This document shows, piece after piece, positions 51,367-60,955 of a stretch of 64,000 nucleotides of DNA (position 1 is its first letter; each line of letters opens with the position of its first letter). A program made the translations under genes and the position numbers. Below the pieces are notes generated by a model that did not search any database, was not told where the DNA came from, and was given only the letters and a program-made list of their open reading frames with translations. This DNA comes from Carboxylicivirga sp. (GTDB lineage: Bacteria > Bacteroidota > Bacteroidia > Bacteroidales > Marinilabiliaceae), in contig JAOARW010000004.1 of assembly GCA_025210475.1 (NCBI GenBank), positions 24,231-88,230 of the forward strand, given 5' to 3'.

Positions 51367-52254
51367 TTACTTTAACATACCAGCTTTCAGGCGGGTTACC
51401 TCTTTTACCGTCAGGTAGCGCCACTTTCCTCTTGGAATCGTTTTCTTAGTTAAGCCGGCAAAGTATACGCGGTCCAGCTTCATTACTTTGTAGCCCAAGT
51501 GCTCGAACATACGGCGAACAATTCTATTTCTTCCCGAGTGAATTTCAATCCCTACCTGTGTTTTATCTTCCTTTTCAACAAAACTTATGGCATCGGCATG
51601 AATCGGACCATCTTCCAGTGTAATACCTTTTGCCAGCTGATCTAAATGGCTTGCAAAAACAGGCTTATCAGTAAAAACGTGATAAATCTTCTTGGCATTG
51701 TATTTAGGGTGAGTCAACATTTTGGTTAGCTCGCCATCATTGGTTAATAATAACAAACCAGTTGTCTGCTTATCCAGTCGACCAACCGGATAGATACGCT
51801 GATCACAGGCATCATCCACCAATTCCATCACCGTCTTTTTGGCATGCTTATCCTCAACGGTTGTTACAAAACCTTTTGGCTTATTCAAAAGCACGTACAC
51901 CTTTTCTTCCGGATCGAGCTTATTCCCTTTATAACGCACATCATCCTTAAGACCAACGGCCATACCCATTTGTGTTACCACTTTGCCATTAACAGTTATC
52001 TCGCCAGCTTCTATAAGTTTATCAGCATCGCGTCGGCTACAAACTCCTGCGTTAGCAATGTATTTGTTCAGCCTTATATTGTTTTCAGTTTTCTTCTCAG
52101 TTACCTGCTCTTTGGCCTTAAACGGCTTTTTATCCGTATAATCAGCTTTTCCTTCCTCCTGATTATGCTTACGCACAGGCCTTTTATTATCGAATCGTTT
52201 AAAATCCTTTTTCTGACGACCTTTTTCGCCACGTATATTTCGTTCTCTGCTCAT
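51367..52254 (-). CDS. rluB: rRNA pseudouridine synthase, RluB/RsuA family
   Basis: A 295-residue enzyme from the ATG at 52254; further upstream codons encode a hydrophobic stretch that does not belong to the family. A strongly basic N-terminal extension (about 1-65) precedes an S4 RNA-binding domain (IRLNKYIANAGVCSRRDADKLI) and the catalytic domain with the Asp in GRLDKQTTGLLLLTNDGEL. The C-terminal block is GRNRIVRRMFEHLGY. It isomerises a uridine in large-subunit rRNA (RluB type) or small-subunit rRNA (RsuA type); basic N-terminal tails are usual for RluB in this phylum. Confidence 0.92.
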   Translation of the reverse strand: MSRERNIRGEKGRQKKDFKRFDNKRPVRKHNQEEGKADYTDKKPFKAKEQVTEKKTENNIRLNKYIANAGVCSRRDADKLIEAGEITVNGKVVTQMGMAVGLKDDVRYKGNKLDPEEKVYVLLNKPKGFVTTVEDKHAKKTVMELVDDACDQRIYPVGRLDKQTTGLLLLTNDGELTKMLTHPKYNAKKIYHVFTDKPVFASHLDQLAKGITLEDGPIHADAISFVEKEDKTQVGIEIHSGRNRIVRRMFEHLGYKVMKLDRVYFAGLTKKTIPRGKWRYLTVKEVTRLKAGMLK

Positions 52255-52525
52255 CTTCTCTACTTTCTTATTTAAGCGACAATTAATTGCACACTTTATT
52301 TGAATCTGCAAAGTTGATAAAAAAGCGCCTAAAAAAAGCTTATTCATTAAAAAAAAGCATTCTGAAAGCTATGGACTTAATACAAAACTTTAAAATAAAA
52401 CCATTCGAAAGCATACGTAAGTACTTATTGAATACATTTGCTTAATTAAAAATGTTTCGTAAGAAAAGTTGGCTTTCTAAAAAATATAAACGACTTTTGC
52501 CTACTTATTCAAAACTAATTACACT

Positions 52526-53908
52526 ATGACATTAATAAAATCCATCTCCGGAATCAGGGGAACGATTGGTGGTCAGGCCGGAGAAGGCTTATCTCCACTT
52601 GATGTTGTTAAATTTTCAGCTGCCTATGGTCAGTGGGCAAAGCAAAGACATGCAGGTAAAATTAAGGTTGTTGTTGGTCGTGACGCCCGTATCTCCGGCG
52701 AAATGGTTAACCGATTGGTAATTGGAAGCCTGCAAGGTTTAGGAATTGATGTTGTTAATATAGGATTAGCTACAACCCCTACAACCGAATTAGCGGTTAC
52801 AAACGAAAAGGCTCAGGGTGGTATTATCCTGACAGCCAGCCATAATCCAAAGCAGTGGAATGCGCTTAAGCTATTAAATGAAAGGGGCGAGTTTTTAACA
52901 GCTGCCGATGGTGCCGAGGTACTTAAAATTGCCGAAGACGAAAGTTTTGTGTTTGCTGAAGTTGATGATTTGGGCCAGGTTTCAGAAAATGATACTTACA
53001 CCGATTACCATGTACAGCACGTACTTGATTTGGAAATGGTAGATGTTGAAGCGATTAAAAATGCCAACTTTACGGTTGCCATCGATTGTGTTAACAGTGT
53101 TGGTGGTGTGGCTTTACCAGCTTTACTTAAAGCCTTAGGTGTTGATAATGTAATTGAATTGTATTGCGAACCTAATGGTCACTTCCCTCATAATCCGGAG
53201 CCTCTGCCAGAAAACCTCACAGAAATCTCGAAGGTAATTAAGGAAAAGAAAGCAGATTTAGGATTTGTTGTGGACCCGGATGTGGACCGTTTAGCTATTG
53301 TTAACGAAGATGGTTCGATGTTTGGCGAAGAATACACTTTGGTAGCTGTAGCCGATTACCTTCTTCAGCATAAAAAAGGTAACACCGTTTCAAATCTGTC
53401 ATCGTCAAGAGCATTGGCCGATGTAACAAATGGTCATGGTGGCTCCTACCAGCCTGCTGCTGTTGGTGAGGTGAATGTGGTAGCCAAAATGAAAGAAACA
53501 AATGCAGTTATCGGCGGTGAAGGTAATGGCGGAGTTATTTACCCGGAGAGTCATTATGGTCGCGACGCCCTGGTAGGCATTGGTTTATTCCTTACTCATC
53601 TGGCCAAGTCGGGCAAAAAATGTTCTGAGCTGAGAGCACAATACCCTGAATATTATATTTCAAAGAACAAGATTGAACTAACGCCAGGTATCGATGTGGA
53701 TGGTATCCTTAAAAGTATAGAGGAAAAATACCAGGATGAAAACATCAACACCATTGACGGATTAAAAATTGATTTCCCTGAGAAATGGGTTCAATTACGT
53801 AAATCCAATACTGAGCCAATTATTCGTATTTATGCGGAAGGCAAATCAATGGATGCCGCTGATGAACTGGCACAGACAATTATTAATGACATCAAATCCC
53901 TATTATAG
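52526..53908 (+). CDS. glmM: Phosphoglucosamine mutase
   Basis: A 460-residue alpha-D-phosphohexomutase. The phosphoserine is S105 in TASHNP. The metal-binding loop is DPDVDRLAI, the sugar-binding loop is GGEGNGGVIYPE and the phosphate-binding loop RKSNTEPIIRIY ends the protein. The start ISGIRGTIG fits GlmM. It converts glucosamine 6-phosphate to glucosamine 1-phosphate for peptidoglycan and LPS synthesis; phosphomannomutase activity cannot be excluded. A terminator follows. Confidence 0.92.
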   Translation: MTLIKSISGIRGTIGGQAGEGLSPLDVVKFSAAYGQWAKQRHAGKIKVVVGRDARISGEMVNRLVIGSLQGLGIDVVNIGLATTPTTELAVTNEKAQGGIILTASHNPKQWNALKLLNERGEFLTAADGAEVLKIAEDESFVFAEVDDLGQVSENDTYTDYHVQHVLDLEMVDVEAIKNANFTVAIDCVNSVGGVALPALLKALGVDNVIELYCEPNGHFPHNPEPLPENLTEISKVIKEKKADLGFVVDPDVDRLAIVNEDGSMFGEEYTLVAVADYLLQHKKGNTVSNLSSSRALADVTNGHGGSYQPAAVGEVNVVAKMKETNAVIGGEGNGGVIYPESHYGRDALVGIGLFLTHLAKSGKKCSELRAQYPEYYISKNKIELTPGIDVDGILKSIEEKYQDENINTIDGLKIDFPEKWVQLRKSNTEPIIRIYAEGKSMDAADELAQTIINDIKSLL

Positions 53909-53936
53909 GGGATTGTTATTAACAATATTTAACATG

Positions 53937-53965
53937 AAGTCCGTTTAAAAAACGGACTTTTTTTG
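53937..53965 (+). terminator. Terminator after glmM
   Basis: Stem AAGTCCGTT/AACGGACTT around an A-rich loop, followed by a T-run, 28 bp past the stop. Confidence 0.92.
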
Positions 53966-54024
53966 TGCCTATTCTTAAACATTTTAACTAAAATCGTAGT
54001 TGATAAACCCCAGCTTAACTATTT

Positions 54025-55326
54025 ATGAAGAAGAAGCATTTAATTATTCTCGGCATTATCGCCATTATCATCCTCGCATTCGTATTTTTCCCTAAAGACA
54101 AAACCTCTGGCAATTACCTCTACACCAGCGTACAAAAAGGTGATTTGATTGCACAGGTTTATTCAACCGGTCAGTTACAAACCGAAAACTCGGAACTCAT
54201 CGTACTGCCCAAAGAGATGTCGAGCAGGAATATTGACATGTATGAAATTAAAGTTTCAACCATTGTTGAAGAAGGAACCGTTGTTGATTCAGGAGGCTAT
54301 GTTGCCACTTTGGACCATGCTGCTGTTGAAGAGTTGCGTACCAAAGCCAGTGACGAACTGGAAACGGCCCTCAATGCCTATGAAGATGCCAAGATTGACA
54401 CCAACCTTAATTTAAGTACCCTGCGGGATGAACTGCTGAATGCAGACGTGGATCTGGAAGAAAAGCGATTGATTCTGGAGCAATCGGTATACGAATCGCC
54501 GGCAGTCAAGCGTCAGGCTAACCTGGATGTGGAACGAGCACTGCGTGATCTTGACCAGAAGAAGCGCAATTACAAGCTGAAGCAAAAACAGGACGAATAC
54601 AAAGTGTATCGTGCTTACGAACGGGTAAAAATAAAACAGGAAAAAGTAAACGACATTGATAAACTATTCAATGTATTGGAAGTAAAGGCTCCCAAACCCG
54701 GACTGGTCATCTATAGTTACGATCGCTTTGGCAAGAAAATTAAGGCTGGCTCAACCATCAGTCGCTGGCGCCCGCAAATTGCCGAGCTTCCCGACTTAAG
54801 TTCGATGCTTTCCAAAACCTTTATCAACGAAATTGATATTTCCAAAATTAAGGTTGGACAGAAAGTTAAAGTGGGCATCGATGCCTTTCCTGAAAAAAGT
54901 TTCGATGGGGAAATACTAAGTGTTGCCAACATTGGCCAGGTTATTCCCAACGGCGATGCCAAAGTTTTTGAAGTCTCTGTAAAAATCGATGGCACCGATC
55001 CCGAGCTTCGTCCGGCCATGACCACGAGTAACATTATCACCACCGAACATCTGAGAGATGTGACCTATGCCCCTTTAGAGTGCATCTTCACCAACGACTC
55101 TTTGAGTTATGTATTTATAAAAGAAGGCTCTGACAAGTACAGAAAACAAATTGTAAATCTTGGTGTGAGCAACGAAAACAAAGTTCAGTTATTGGAAGGC
55201 GTTGATGAAAGCGACGTTCTTTTAATGAACATACCAAGCGGTGCTGATAAGAAAGAATTCGATGGAATAGATATCTACAAGCGCCTTTTAGCAGCAAAAA
55301 CCGACAGTCTGAATATTGAATCATAA
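54025..55326 (+). CDS. Periplasmic adaptor of a MacA/HlyD-type exporter (copy 1)
   Basis: A 433-residue membrane-fusion protein. An N-terminal membrane helix (about 5-22) is followed by a lipoyl-half, a long coiled-coil hairpin (about 90-195, ELRTKASDELETALNAYEDA), the second lipoyl half, a barrel domain with VGQKVKVGIDAFPEKSF and a C-terminal membrane-proximal domain. It shares many stretches with the second adaptor at 58364 (RW-P-IA-LPDLS, KVGQKV, IANIGQ), so the two are paralogues. It starts a four-gene export operon with an FtsX-type permease and TolC. It would link the inner-membrane permease to the outer-membrane channel. Confidence 0.88.
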   Translation: MKKKHLIILGIIAIIILAFVFFPKDKTSGNYLYTSVQKGDLIAQVYSTGQLQTENSELIVLPKEMSSRNIDMYEIKVSTIVEEGTVVDSGGYVATLDHAAVEELRTKASDELETALNAYEDAKIDTNLNLSTLRDELLNADVDLEEKRLILEQSVYESPAVKRQANLDVERALRDLDQKKRNYKLKQKQDEYKVYRAYERVKIKQEKVNDIDKLFNVLEVKAPKPGLVIYSYDRFGKKIKAGSTISRWRPQIAELPDLSSMLSKTFINEIDISKIKVGQKVKVGIDAFPEKSFDGEILSVANIGQVIPNGDAKVFEVSVKIDGTDPELRPAMTTSNIITTEHLRDVTYAPLECIFTNDSLSYVFIKEGSDKYRKQIVNLGVSNENKVQLLEGVDESDVLLMNIPSGADKKEFDGIDIYKRLLAAKTDSLNIES

Positions 55327-55430
55327 GCATTAAGATGGATGAAACAAGCAATCAAATTCAATTGACAAACAATAGCTTGATTGAGTTTATTTGAGCGTTC
55401 CATCTGAGCCATGAAAGAAAACGTAAACAC

Positions 55431-56807
55431 ATGAAAAAATCAATTATTCAGATATACCTGCGCTACTCCCACAATGTGCTAATTGCGGTTGAAGCCATCC
55501 TTTCTAATAAGGTTAAATCATTTTTAACGGCTCTCGGCATCATGTTTGGTGTGGCAGCTGTTATAAGTATGCTGGCCATTGGTAAGGGAGCGCAACAGGA
55601 AGTACTCGAACAAATTAAACTGGTGGGTGTGAATAACATCATCATTTCCCCCATCGACCAGTCGGCCGAAGAAAATGGTGAGAACACCGATGAGAATGAC
55701 AAAAACAAAAAGTTCTCGCGTGGCTTACACCAAATGGATGCAGCCGCTATCCTGGAAAATATACCATCGGTGAAGAAAGTAAGTCCGGTGGTTTCCATGA
55801 ATTACCATGCCATTAAAGAAGGTAAGAGTTATCCGGTTTCGCTCGAAGGCGTTTCGCCCGATTACTTTGATATGCTAAATATTACCCTGGATAAGGGAAA
55901 GCGATTTAGCCTGCAGCACAGCGAAAAAGGCCTACCGGTTTGTATCATCGGGGATAATATTCGTAAGCGCTTTTTCAACCAGAGCGATCCCGTAGGTCAA
56001 TACATCAAATGCGGACTGGTATGGTTGCAGGTAGTGGGCACCATCGAGAAAAGAGATTTCACCACCTCTGCTTCCGATGAGATGGGGATCAGCAGTAGCG
56101 ACAATACCATTATTATTCCCATCAAAACCATGCTGATGCGCTTTAAAGATCGAGGCGCCATTAAACCGGAAGTAATGGACAACATGGCCGGTGGTGGTAT
56201 GGTGTTCTTTATGGGCGGTGGCCCCGATGATGAAGGACCAAAGGTATCGGCAAAAACAACCAATCAGCTCGATAAAATCATTGTTCAGGTCGAAAACACC
56301 GAGCAACTATCGGCTACTGCTGATGTAATTAAGCGTCTTATCCTGAGAAGACACTCCAATATTTATGATTTTGAAGTGACGGTGCCTGAGCTATTACTAA
56401 AGCAACAACAAAAAACCAACGAAATATTCAACATTGTACTTGGTGCCATTGCCGGCATTTCATTAATTGTTGGTGGAATTGGAATTATGAACATTATGCT
56501 GGCTTCGGTATGGGAGCGCATACGTGAAATTGGAACACGACAGGCCATTGGTGCTTCGCGAAAAGACATCATCGTTCAGTTTCTGGCCGAATCAACCCTT
56601 ATCAGTATCTCCGGTGGTTTAATTGGAATATTACTGGGAGTACTCCTGGCCCATCTGATCCACCTGATGGCTGATATTAAAACAATTGTCTCGCTGTTCT
56701 CGGTAGTGGTAGCTTTCGGTGTTTCAGCAACAGTTGGTATTATTTTCGGATATATCCCGGCCAAAAGCGCAGCCAGTCAGGATCCTGTAGAATCACTAAG
56801 ACATTAA
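55431..56807 (+). CDS. MacB-like FtsX-type ABC permease without ATPase domain
   Basis: A 458-residue permease. The first helix (about 30-52, VKSFLTALGIMFGVAAVISML) is followed by a large periplasmic MacB-type domain (about 60-330) and three C-terminal helices (FtsX domain, about 335-440). The usual IREIGTRQAIGASRKDI and FLAESTLISISGG motifs are present. It lacks the N-terminal nucleotide-binding domain of fused MacB, and no ATPase gene lies in the operon. The 104-bp gap before it contains only a 19-codon frame. The ATPase must come from elsewhere or was lost. Confidence 0.9.
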   Translation: MKKSIIQIYLRYSHNVLIAVEAILSNKVKSFLTALGIMFGVAAVISMLAIGKGAQQEVLEQIKLVGVNNIIISPIDQSAEENGENTDENDKNKKFSRGLHQMDAAAILENIPSVKKVSPVVSMNYHAIKEGKSYPVSLEGVSPDYFDMLNITLDKGKRFSLQHSEKGLPVCIIGDNIRKRFFNQSDPVGQYIKCGLVWLQVVGTIEKRDFTTSASDEMGISSSDNTIIIPIKTMLMRFKDRGAIKPEVMDNMAGGGMVFFMGGGPDDEGPKVSAKTTNQLDKIIVQVENTEQLSATADVIKRLILRRHSNIYDFEVTVPELLLKQQQKTNEIFNIVLGAIAGISLIVGGIGIMNIMLASVWERIREIGTRQAIGASRKDIIVQFLAESTLISISGGLIGILLGVLLAHLIHLMADIKTIVSLFSVVVAFGVSATVGIIFGYIPAKSAASQDPVESLRH

Positions 56808-56863
56808 CACCAATGGCTTTGCACCCAACAAACTTCTTACAAACAAAAAGAAAACTTAAACAT

Positions 56864-58360
56864 ATGAGATTCCTCCTTAACCTTTTGCTCCTAACAATTT
56901 GTCTGACAGGAAACGCTCAATCATTACCTGACGATAACCCAAAATCCATGCGATTAACGCTGGATGAAGCTATTAGTTTGGCCAAGCTTCAATCCATCGC
57001 CAGTTTTCGTTCTAAAAACATGTACATTGCCAGTTACTGGGATTACCGAAGTTACAGAGCTTCTCAGCTTCCCGGTCTAAGGATTAACACAACTCCTTTT
57101 ACATACAATCGCACCATTTCGGCTCAGTACAATTCGAATACAGGCGAATATGATTTCTTCCCTGATGAACGGATTTCATCTGATATCGGCTTATCATTAA
57201 ACCAGAATGTAACTTTTACGGGAGGTAGATTAAGCCTTAGCTCCGATTTCTCACGCATGGAAAACATCGAATCTGGCAATACGAGCTACAGAACAGTACC
57301 AATTAGTATACGCTTAAGTCAACCTTTAACCGGTTTCAATGAGTTTAAATGGCAATCCAAGTTAAAACCACTTGAATTCGAACAGGCTAAAAAATCATTC
57401 CTTTCAGATGTTGAAGCCATTTCTGAGCAAGCCGTTCGTGTGTTCTTCAATTCGGTAGGCGCCGAAATAGATTTAAAAATTGCCGAAACCAACCTGGCCA
57501 ATGCCGATACCTTATTTAATGTTGGTAAAGGCCGATTTCAGATTGGTACAGTAACGCAAGATGAGTTGCTCGACCTTGAACTGACATATCTGAATGCCAA
57601 GATTTCCAGAACGCGTGCAAAAGTAAATTTGCAACAGGCGCGAAACACCCTCAACTCTTTTCTTGGCTTTGACAAAGACCTGGCAATAATCCCCCTTATT
57701 CCGGATGAAATACCAAAATTAAAAGTAAAGGCAGAGGAAGCTTTAACTCTGGCCAAAGAAAACAATCCACAAATTCTGGCTTTGGAAGCACGCATGATTC
57801 GGGCCAATGAAACCATCGCACGTACTAAAGCCACAAGCGGTTTAAGTGCTGACTTAAGGGCCAATATTGGTATTAATAAACAAGCAAAAGATTTTAAGGA
57901 TGCCTACACCTCTCCATTTGGTGACGACCGTGGTTTGGGCATCAGCCTTAATGCTCCAATTATTGACTGGGGAACACGCCGGGGACAAATAAAAATGGCA
58001 AAATCCAATAAACAAGTGACTGATGCTGAGGTAAGGCAAGCCATTATTGATTTTGAGCAGGATGTAATTATGAATATTCTGCAATTTAACCTGCAGGAAG
58101 AACAGGTAGCTATTTCGGCTAAGGCAGATACAGTGGCTCAACTGGGTTATAATGTAACGAAACAGCGTTTTATGATTGATAAGGTAGATGTGATAAAGCT
58201 CAACGCGGCCCGTAACTCACTGGATAATGCCCGTCGTCGATACATAGATGCCCTGTCTGAGTACTGGCGCCGATATTATACCATTCGTCAGATTACCCTC
58301 TTTGATTTTGAGAAAAATCAGACCCTAATTAAATCACTCGATTACCTTCTTGAAGATTAA
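56864..58360 (+). CDS. TolC-family outer-membrane efflux protein
   Basis: A 498-residue OEP protein from the ATG at 56864, where a signal peptide (about 1-19, TGNAQ) begins; the frame opens 51 bp earlier. Two related halves with long helices are visible (LDEAISLAKLQSIASFRSKN and EEALTLAKENNPQILALEAR), as in TolC trimers. Strands follow each helix pair. It starts 56 bp after the permease stop (or 5 bp in the longer frame) and would supply the outer-membrane channel for the two adaptors. Confidence 0.9.
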   Translation: MRFLLNLLLLTICLTGNAQSLPDDNPKSMRLTLDEAISLAKLQSIASFRSKNMYIASYWDYRSYRASQLPGLRINTTPFTYNRTISAQYNSNTGEYDFFPDERISSDIGLSLNQNVTFTGGRLSLSSDFSRMENIESGNTSYRTVPISIRLSQPLTGFNEFKWQSKLKPLEFEQAKKSFLSDVEAISEQAVRVFFNSVGAEIDLKIAETNLANADTLFNVGKGRFQIGTVTQDELLDLELTYLNAKISRTRAKVNLQQARNTLNSFLGFDKDLAIIPLIPDEIPKLKVKAEEALTLAKENNPQILALEARMIRANETIARTKATSGLSADLRANIGINKQAKDFKDAYTSPFGDDRGLGISLNAPIIDWGTRRGQIKMAKSNKQVTDAEVRQAIIDFEQDVIMNILQFNLQEEQVAISAKADTVAQLGYNVTKQRFMIDKVDVIKLNAARNSLDNARRRYIDALSEYWRRYYTIRQITLFDFEKNQTLIKSLDYLLED

Positions 58361-58363
58361 GCA

Positions 58364-59605
58364 ATGAACAGGAAAAGAGCTTTCATATTAGCAGGAATCA
58401 TCCTTATAGGCCTATTGGTTTGGCGCCCGTGGAACAGCTTTGGCAATGCGGAGGAAACATTTACCGTGCAAAGTGGCACCATGGAGTCAAGCGTTTTGGT
58501 AACCGGTGAGTTAAACGCCGAAAAAGCCGTTGACATACAAGTGCCCGCCGTCAGTTTTAATGACGAAGTGGATATTTGGGCCATGAAAATCATGAGCATC
58601 GTTGAGGAAGGAAAGATTGTAAAAAAAGGCGAAGAAGTAGCTAAGCTGGAACCAACCGAAGTGGAGGAAAACCTGGCCAAAGTAAATGAAGACCTCAACC
58701 AGATGTATACCTTGGTGGAAGATGCCAAAATTGATTCGAGCCTGGCTTTGGCCACGCAGCGCGAAACCATACAGAAAGAAAAAGACCGGGTACTGGATAC
58801 CGAAATAAAAGTGCAACAGTCCTCATTTGAGTCGAAAGCTGTGCAACGCCAAACTCAGATACAACTCGAAAAAGCCAGGCGCTCCTTATTAAAGGCAGAG
58901 CGGGATCTGATAACAAAAACACAACGGCACAAAACCAAGATTGCCCGCAACCAAAACCGCGTGAAGCGTTATGAACACAAAAAAGCACTTCTGGAACAGT
59001 TGCGCAGAGAGCTTTCCATAAAATCGCCGGCCGATGGCATGATTATATACGGCAATGCCTACAATGGCTCCAAGGTTAAGGTTGGCTCGCGTGTGGGCCG
59101 ATGGATGCCGCTGATTGCCACCCTACCCGACTTAAGCACGCTTATTTCAGAAATGTATGTTAAAGAAATTGACATTGCCAAAATTGAGGTCGGCCAAAAG
59201 GTGAACATTAAAATTGATGCCTTCCCAAAAGAAACTTTTAAGGGCACCATCTTTAGCATTGCCAACATCGGGCAGGAAATTCCCGGTGAGTTCCAAAAAG
59301 GGTTTAAGGTAAAAGTGCGACTGGATAAATACAAAGAAGCCCTGTTGCCCAATATGACCACTTCCAACTCCATTGTTACCAATAGCATTGATAATACCCT
59401 GTTTATCGAGAAAGCTGCCATCCGTGGCACCGACAGCCTGCGTTATGTTATCATGAAAGATGGTTTATCTGTTGTTAAAAAAGAAATTAAGGTAGGCATC
59501 GAGAACGAAGAATTCTTTGAGATTACCAAAGGCTTAAACGAGAATGATAAGGTGTTGATGGCAGCACCGGAAAATGAAGCGGTATTAGAGGTGGTGCGAT
59601 TGTGA
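58364..59605 (+). CDS. Periplasmic adaptor of a MacA/HlyD-type exporter (copy 2)
   Basis: A 413-residue membrane-fusion protein with one N-terminal helix (about 5-22), a coiled-coil hairpin (about 95-210) rich in Lys and Gln, and the barrel block EVGQKVNIKIDAFPKETF. It is clearly a diverged duplicate of the adaptor at 54025, with the same domain order. It begins 3 bp after the TolC-like stop and ends the operon. Two adaptors flanking one permease and one channel suggest a hetero-adaptor or two alternative complexes. A 1.35-kb noncoding repeat region follows. Confidence 0.88.
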   Translation: MNRKRAFILAGIILIGLLVWRPWNSFGNAEETFTVQSGTMESSVLVTGELNAEKAVDIQVPAVSFNDEVDIWAMKIMSIVEEGKIVKKGEEVAKLEPTEVEENLAKVNEDLNQMYTLVEDAKIDSSLALATQRETIQKEKDRVLDTEIKVQQSSFESKAVQRQTQIQLEKARRSLLKAERDLITKTQRHKTKIARNQNRVKRYEHKKALLEQLRRELSIKSPADGMIIYGNAYNGSKVKVGSRVGRWMPLIATLPDLSTLISEMYVKEIDIAKIEVGQKVNIKIDAFPKETFKGTIFSIANIGQEIPGEFQKGFKVKVRLDKYKEALLPNMTTSNSIVTNSIDNTLFIEKAAIRGTDSLRYVIMKDGLSVVKKEIKVGIENEEFFEITKGLNENDKVLMAAPENEAVLEVVRL

Positions 59606-59693
59606 TGTTAGTTTTTAGTGAGTAGTCAGTAGCCAGTAGAGAAACTTATATTTACAGCTTACATATAGAGACCCGCTTAGCGCTTTCAATGTG

Positions 59694-60020
59694 CTTAGCG
59701 GGTTTTTCGCACTTCAGTAATTAATCGGCAAGGATGCATAATGCCTTTGGCCTCTTGCAAAATTTCTTTCGTTGAAGTAAAGGCATTAGGGAGACCGGGA
59801 AGTTCCGAACTTGATTCGGAAATCGCCCGGCCGAACTTATGACTGAACTGAATAAGAAAGTGATTTTGAAAGTAGCCTTGAACTTCTTTGCTTCTGTTTC
59901 TTGCTTCAAGGTAAGAAATGAAGTCGGGTTTGGGCGAAGCGCCAATTTGAAATTTCTCCTCACCTCAATCCTCTCCATCAGGAGAGGAAGTGCAGAAACA
60001 AGCAGTTCCCTAATTAAATA
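59694..60020. repeat. Long intergenic repeat, copy 1
   Basis: A 327-bp unit that recurs at 60097 and 60478 with over 90 percent identity by eye. Internal inverted repeats: TAATGCCTTT (59739) with AAAGGCATTA (59779); CCTTGAA with TTCAAGG; CCTCTCC (59970) ATCA GGAGAGG. Frames inside are not conserved in a coding way. It is preceded by a TTAGTCAGTAGCCAGTAG-type leader that also recurs between copies. Confidence 0.85.
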
Positions 60021-60096
60021 AAAAATAAGTAGTATTTAGTCGGTGGTTAGTAGAAATTCTCTTAACTAAATAAGCCTTTTTAAGGACCATCATCCG

Positions 60097-60424
60097 CTTA
60101 GCGGTTTTTTCGCACTTCAGTAATTTATCGGCAAGGATGTATAATGCCTTTGGCCTCTTGCAAAATTTCTTTCGTTGAAGCTAAGGCATTAGGGAGACCG
60201 GGAAGTTCCGAACTTGATTCGGAAATCGCCCGGCCGAACTTATGACTGAACTGAATTAGAAAGTGATTTTGAAAGTAGCCTTGAACTTCTTTGCTTCTGT
60301 TTCTTACTTCAAGGTAAGAAATGAAGTCGGGTTTGGGCGAAGCGCCAATTTGAAATTTCTCCTCTCCTCAATCCTCTCCATCAGGAGAGGAAGTGCAGAA
60401 ACAAGCTGTTCCCTAATTAAATAA
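60097..60424. repeat. Long intergenic repeat, copy 2
   Basis: A full 328-bp copy, 403 bp downstream of copy 1, with scattered single-base changes and all the same hairpins. Differences include TTTATCGG for TTAATCGG and CTCTCCTC for CTCACCTC. Confidence 0.85.
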
Positions 60425-60477
60425 GAGATAAATAGTTTTTAGTCAGTAGCAGAGACCCGCTTAATGCTTTCAATACG

Positions 60478-60640
60478 CTTAGCGGTTTTTTCGCACTTCA
60501 GTAATTAATCGGCAAGGATGTATAATGCCTTTGGCCTCTTGCAAAATATCTTTCGTTGAAGCAAAGGCATTAGGGAGACCGGGAAGTTCCGAACTTGATT
60601 CGGAAATCGCCCGGCCGAACTTATGACTGAACTGAATAAG
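60478..60640. repeat. Long intergenic repeat, copy 3 (truncated)
   Basis: This copy covers the first 163 bp of the unit and then jumps from CTGAATAAG straight to the linker TGATAAATAG. The lost segment of about 170 bp is bounded by short AATAAG repeats, consistent with slippage deletion. The remaining gap up to dnaK (60641-60955) holds a linker like that between copies 1 and 2, plus the dnaK promoter region. Confidence 0.8.
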
Positions 60641-60801
60641 TGATAAATAGCTTGTTAGTTTTTAGTCAGTAGCCAGTAGAAATTCATATAACTTATAAAC
60701 CTTTTTTAAGGTCTATCATCCACCTAGCGCTTTCAATTCGTTTAGCGGAACTTGCATTAATGCCACTAATAAATCCTCCCCCCACTGCCATTGTTGCCAT
60801 A

Positions 60802-60897
60802 CTGTCACATTACCTGACAGAGTTTTTCAGTTTTTGCACTCTTCCCTGTCAATTTTGCACGAAAAATTCCATTTTCTATTTTGGCACACCAATTGAT
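60802..60897 (+). promoter_or_regulatory. dnaK: Possible sigma-54-type promoter with upstream inverted repeat for dnaK
   Basis: CTGTCA (60802) and TGACAG (60815) form an inverted repeat. About 75 bp further on, TGGCAC-N5-TTGAT (60882-60897) resembles the -24/-12 promoter of sigma-54 (TGGCAC-N5-TTGCA), with GA instead of GC at -12. The dnaK start is 59 bp downstream. Confidence 0.4.
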
Positions 60898-60955
60898 GAA
60901 TAGCTTCCCGTTGAAATAAAGAATTAAAAGAATAACAAGATAATTACATATTACA

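Noticed and set aside
55335..55394. A 19-codon frame before the FtsX-type permease, considered as a remnant of an ABC ATPase
   Set aside because: The peptide has no Walker or other ABC motif and is too short to support any claim.
59721..60021. Open frames inside the long repeats (85 codons on the minus strand, 60 on the plus strand)
   Set aside because: They are not preserved between the three copies, have no upstream signals and overlap the inverted repeats, so they look like chance frames.
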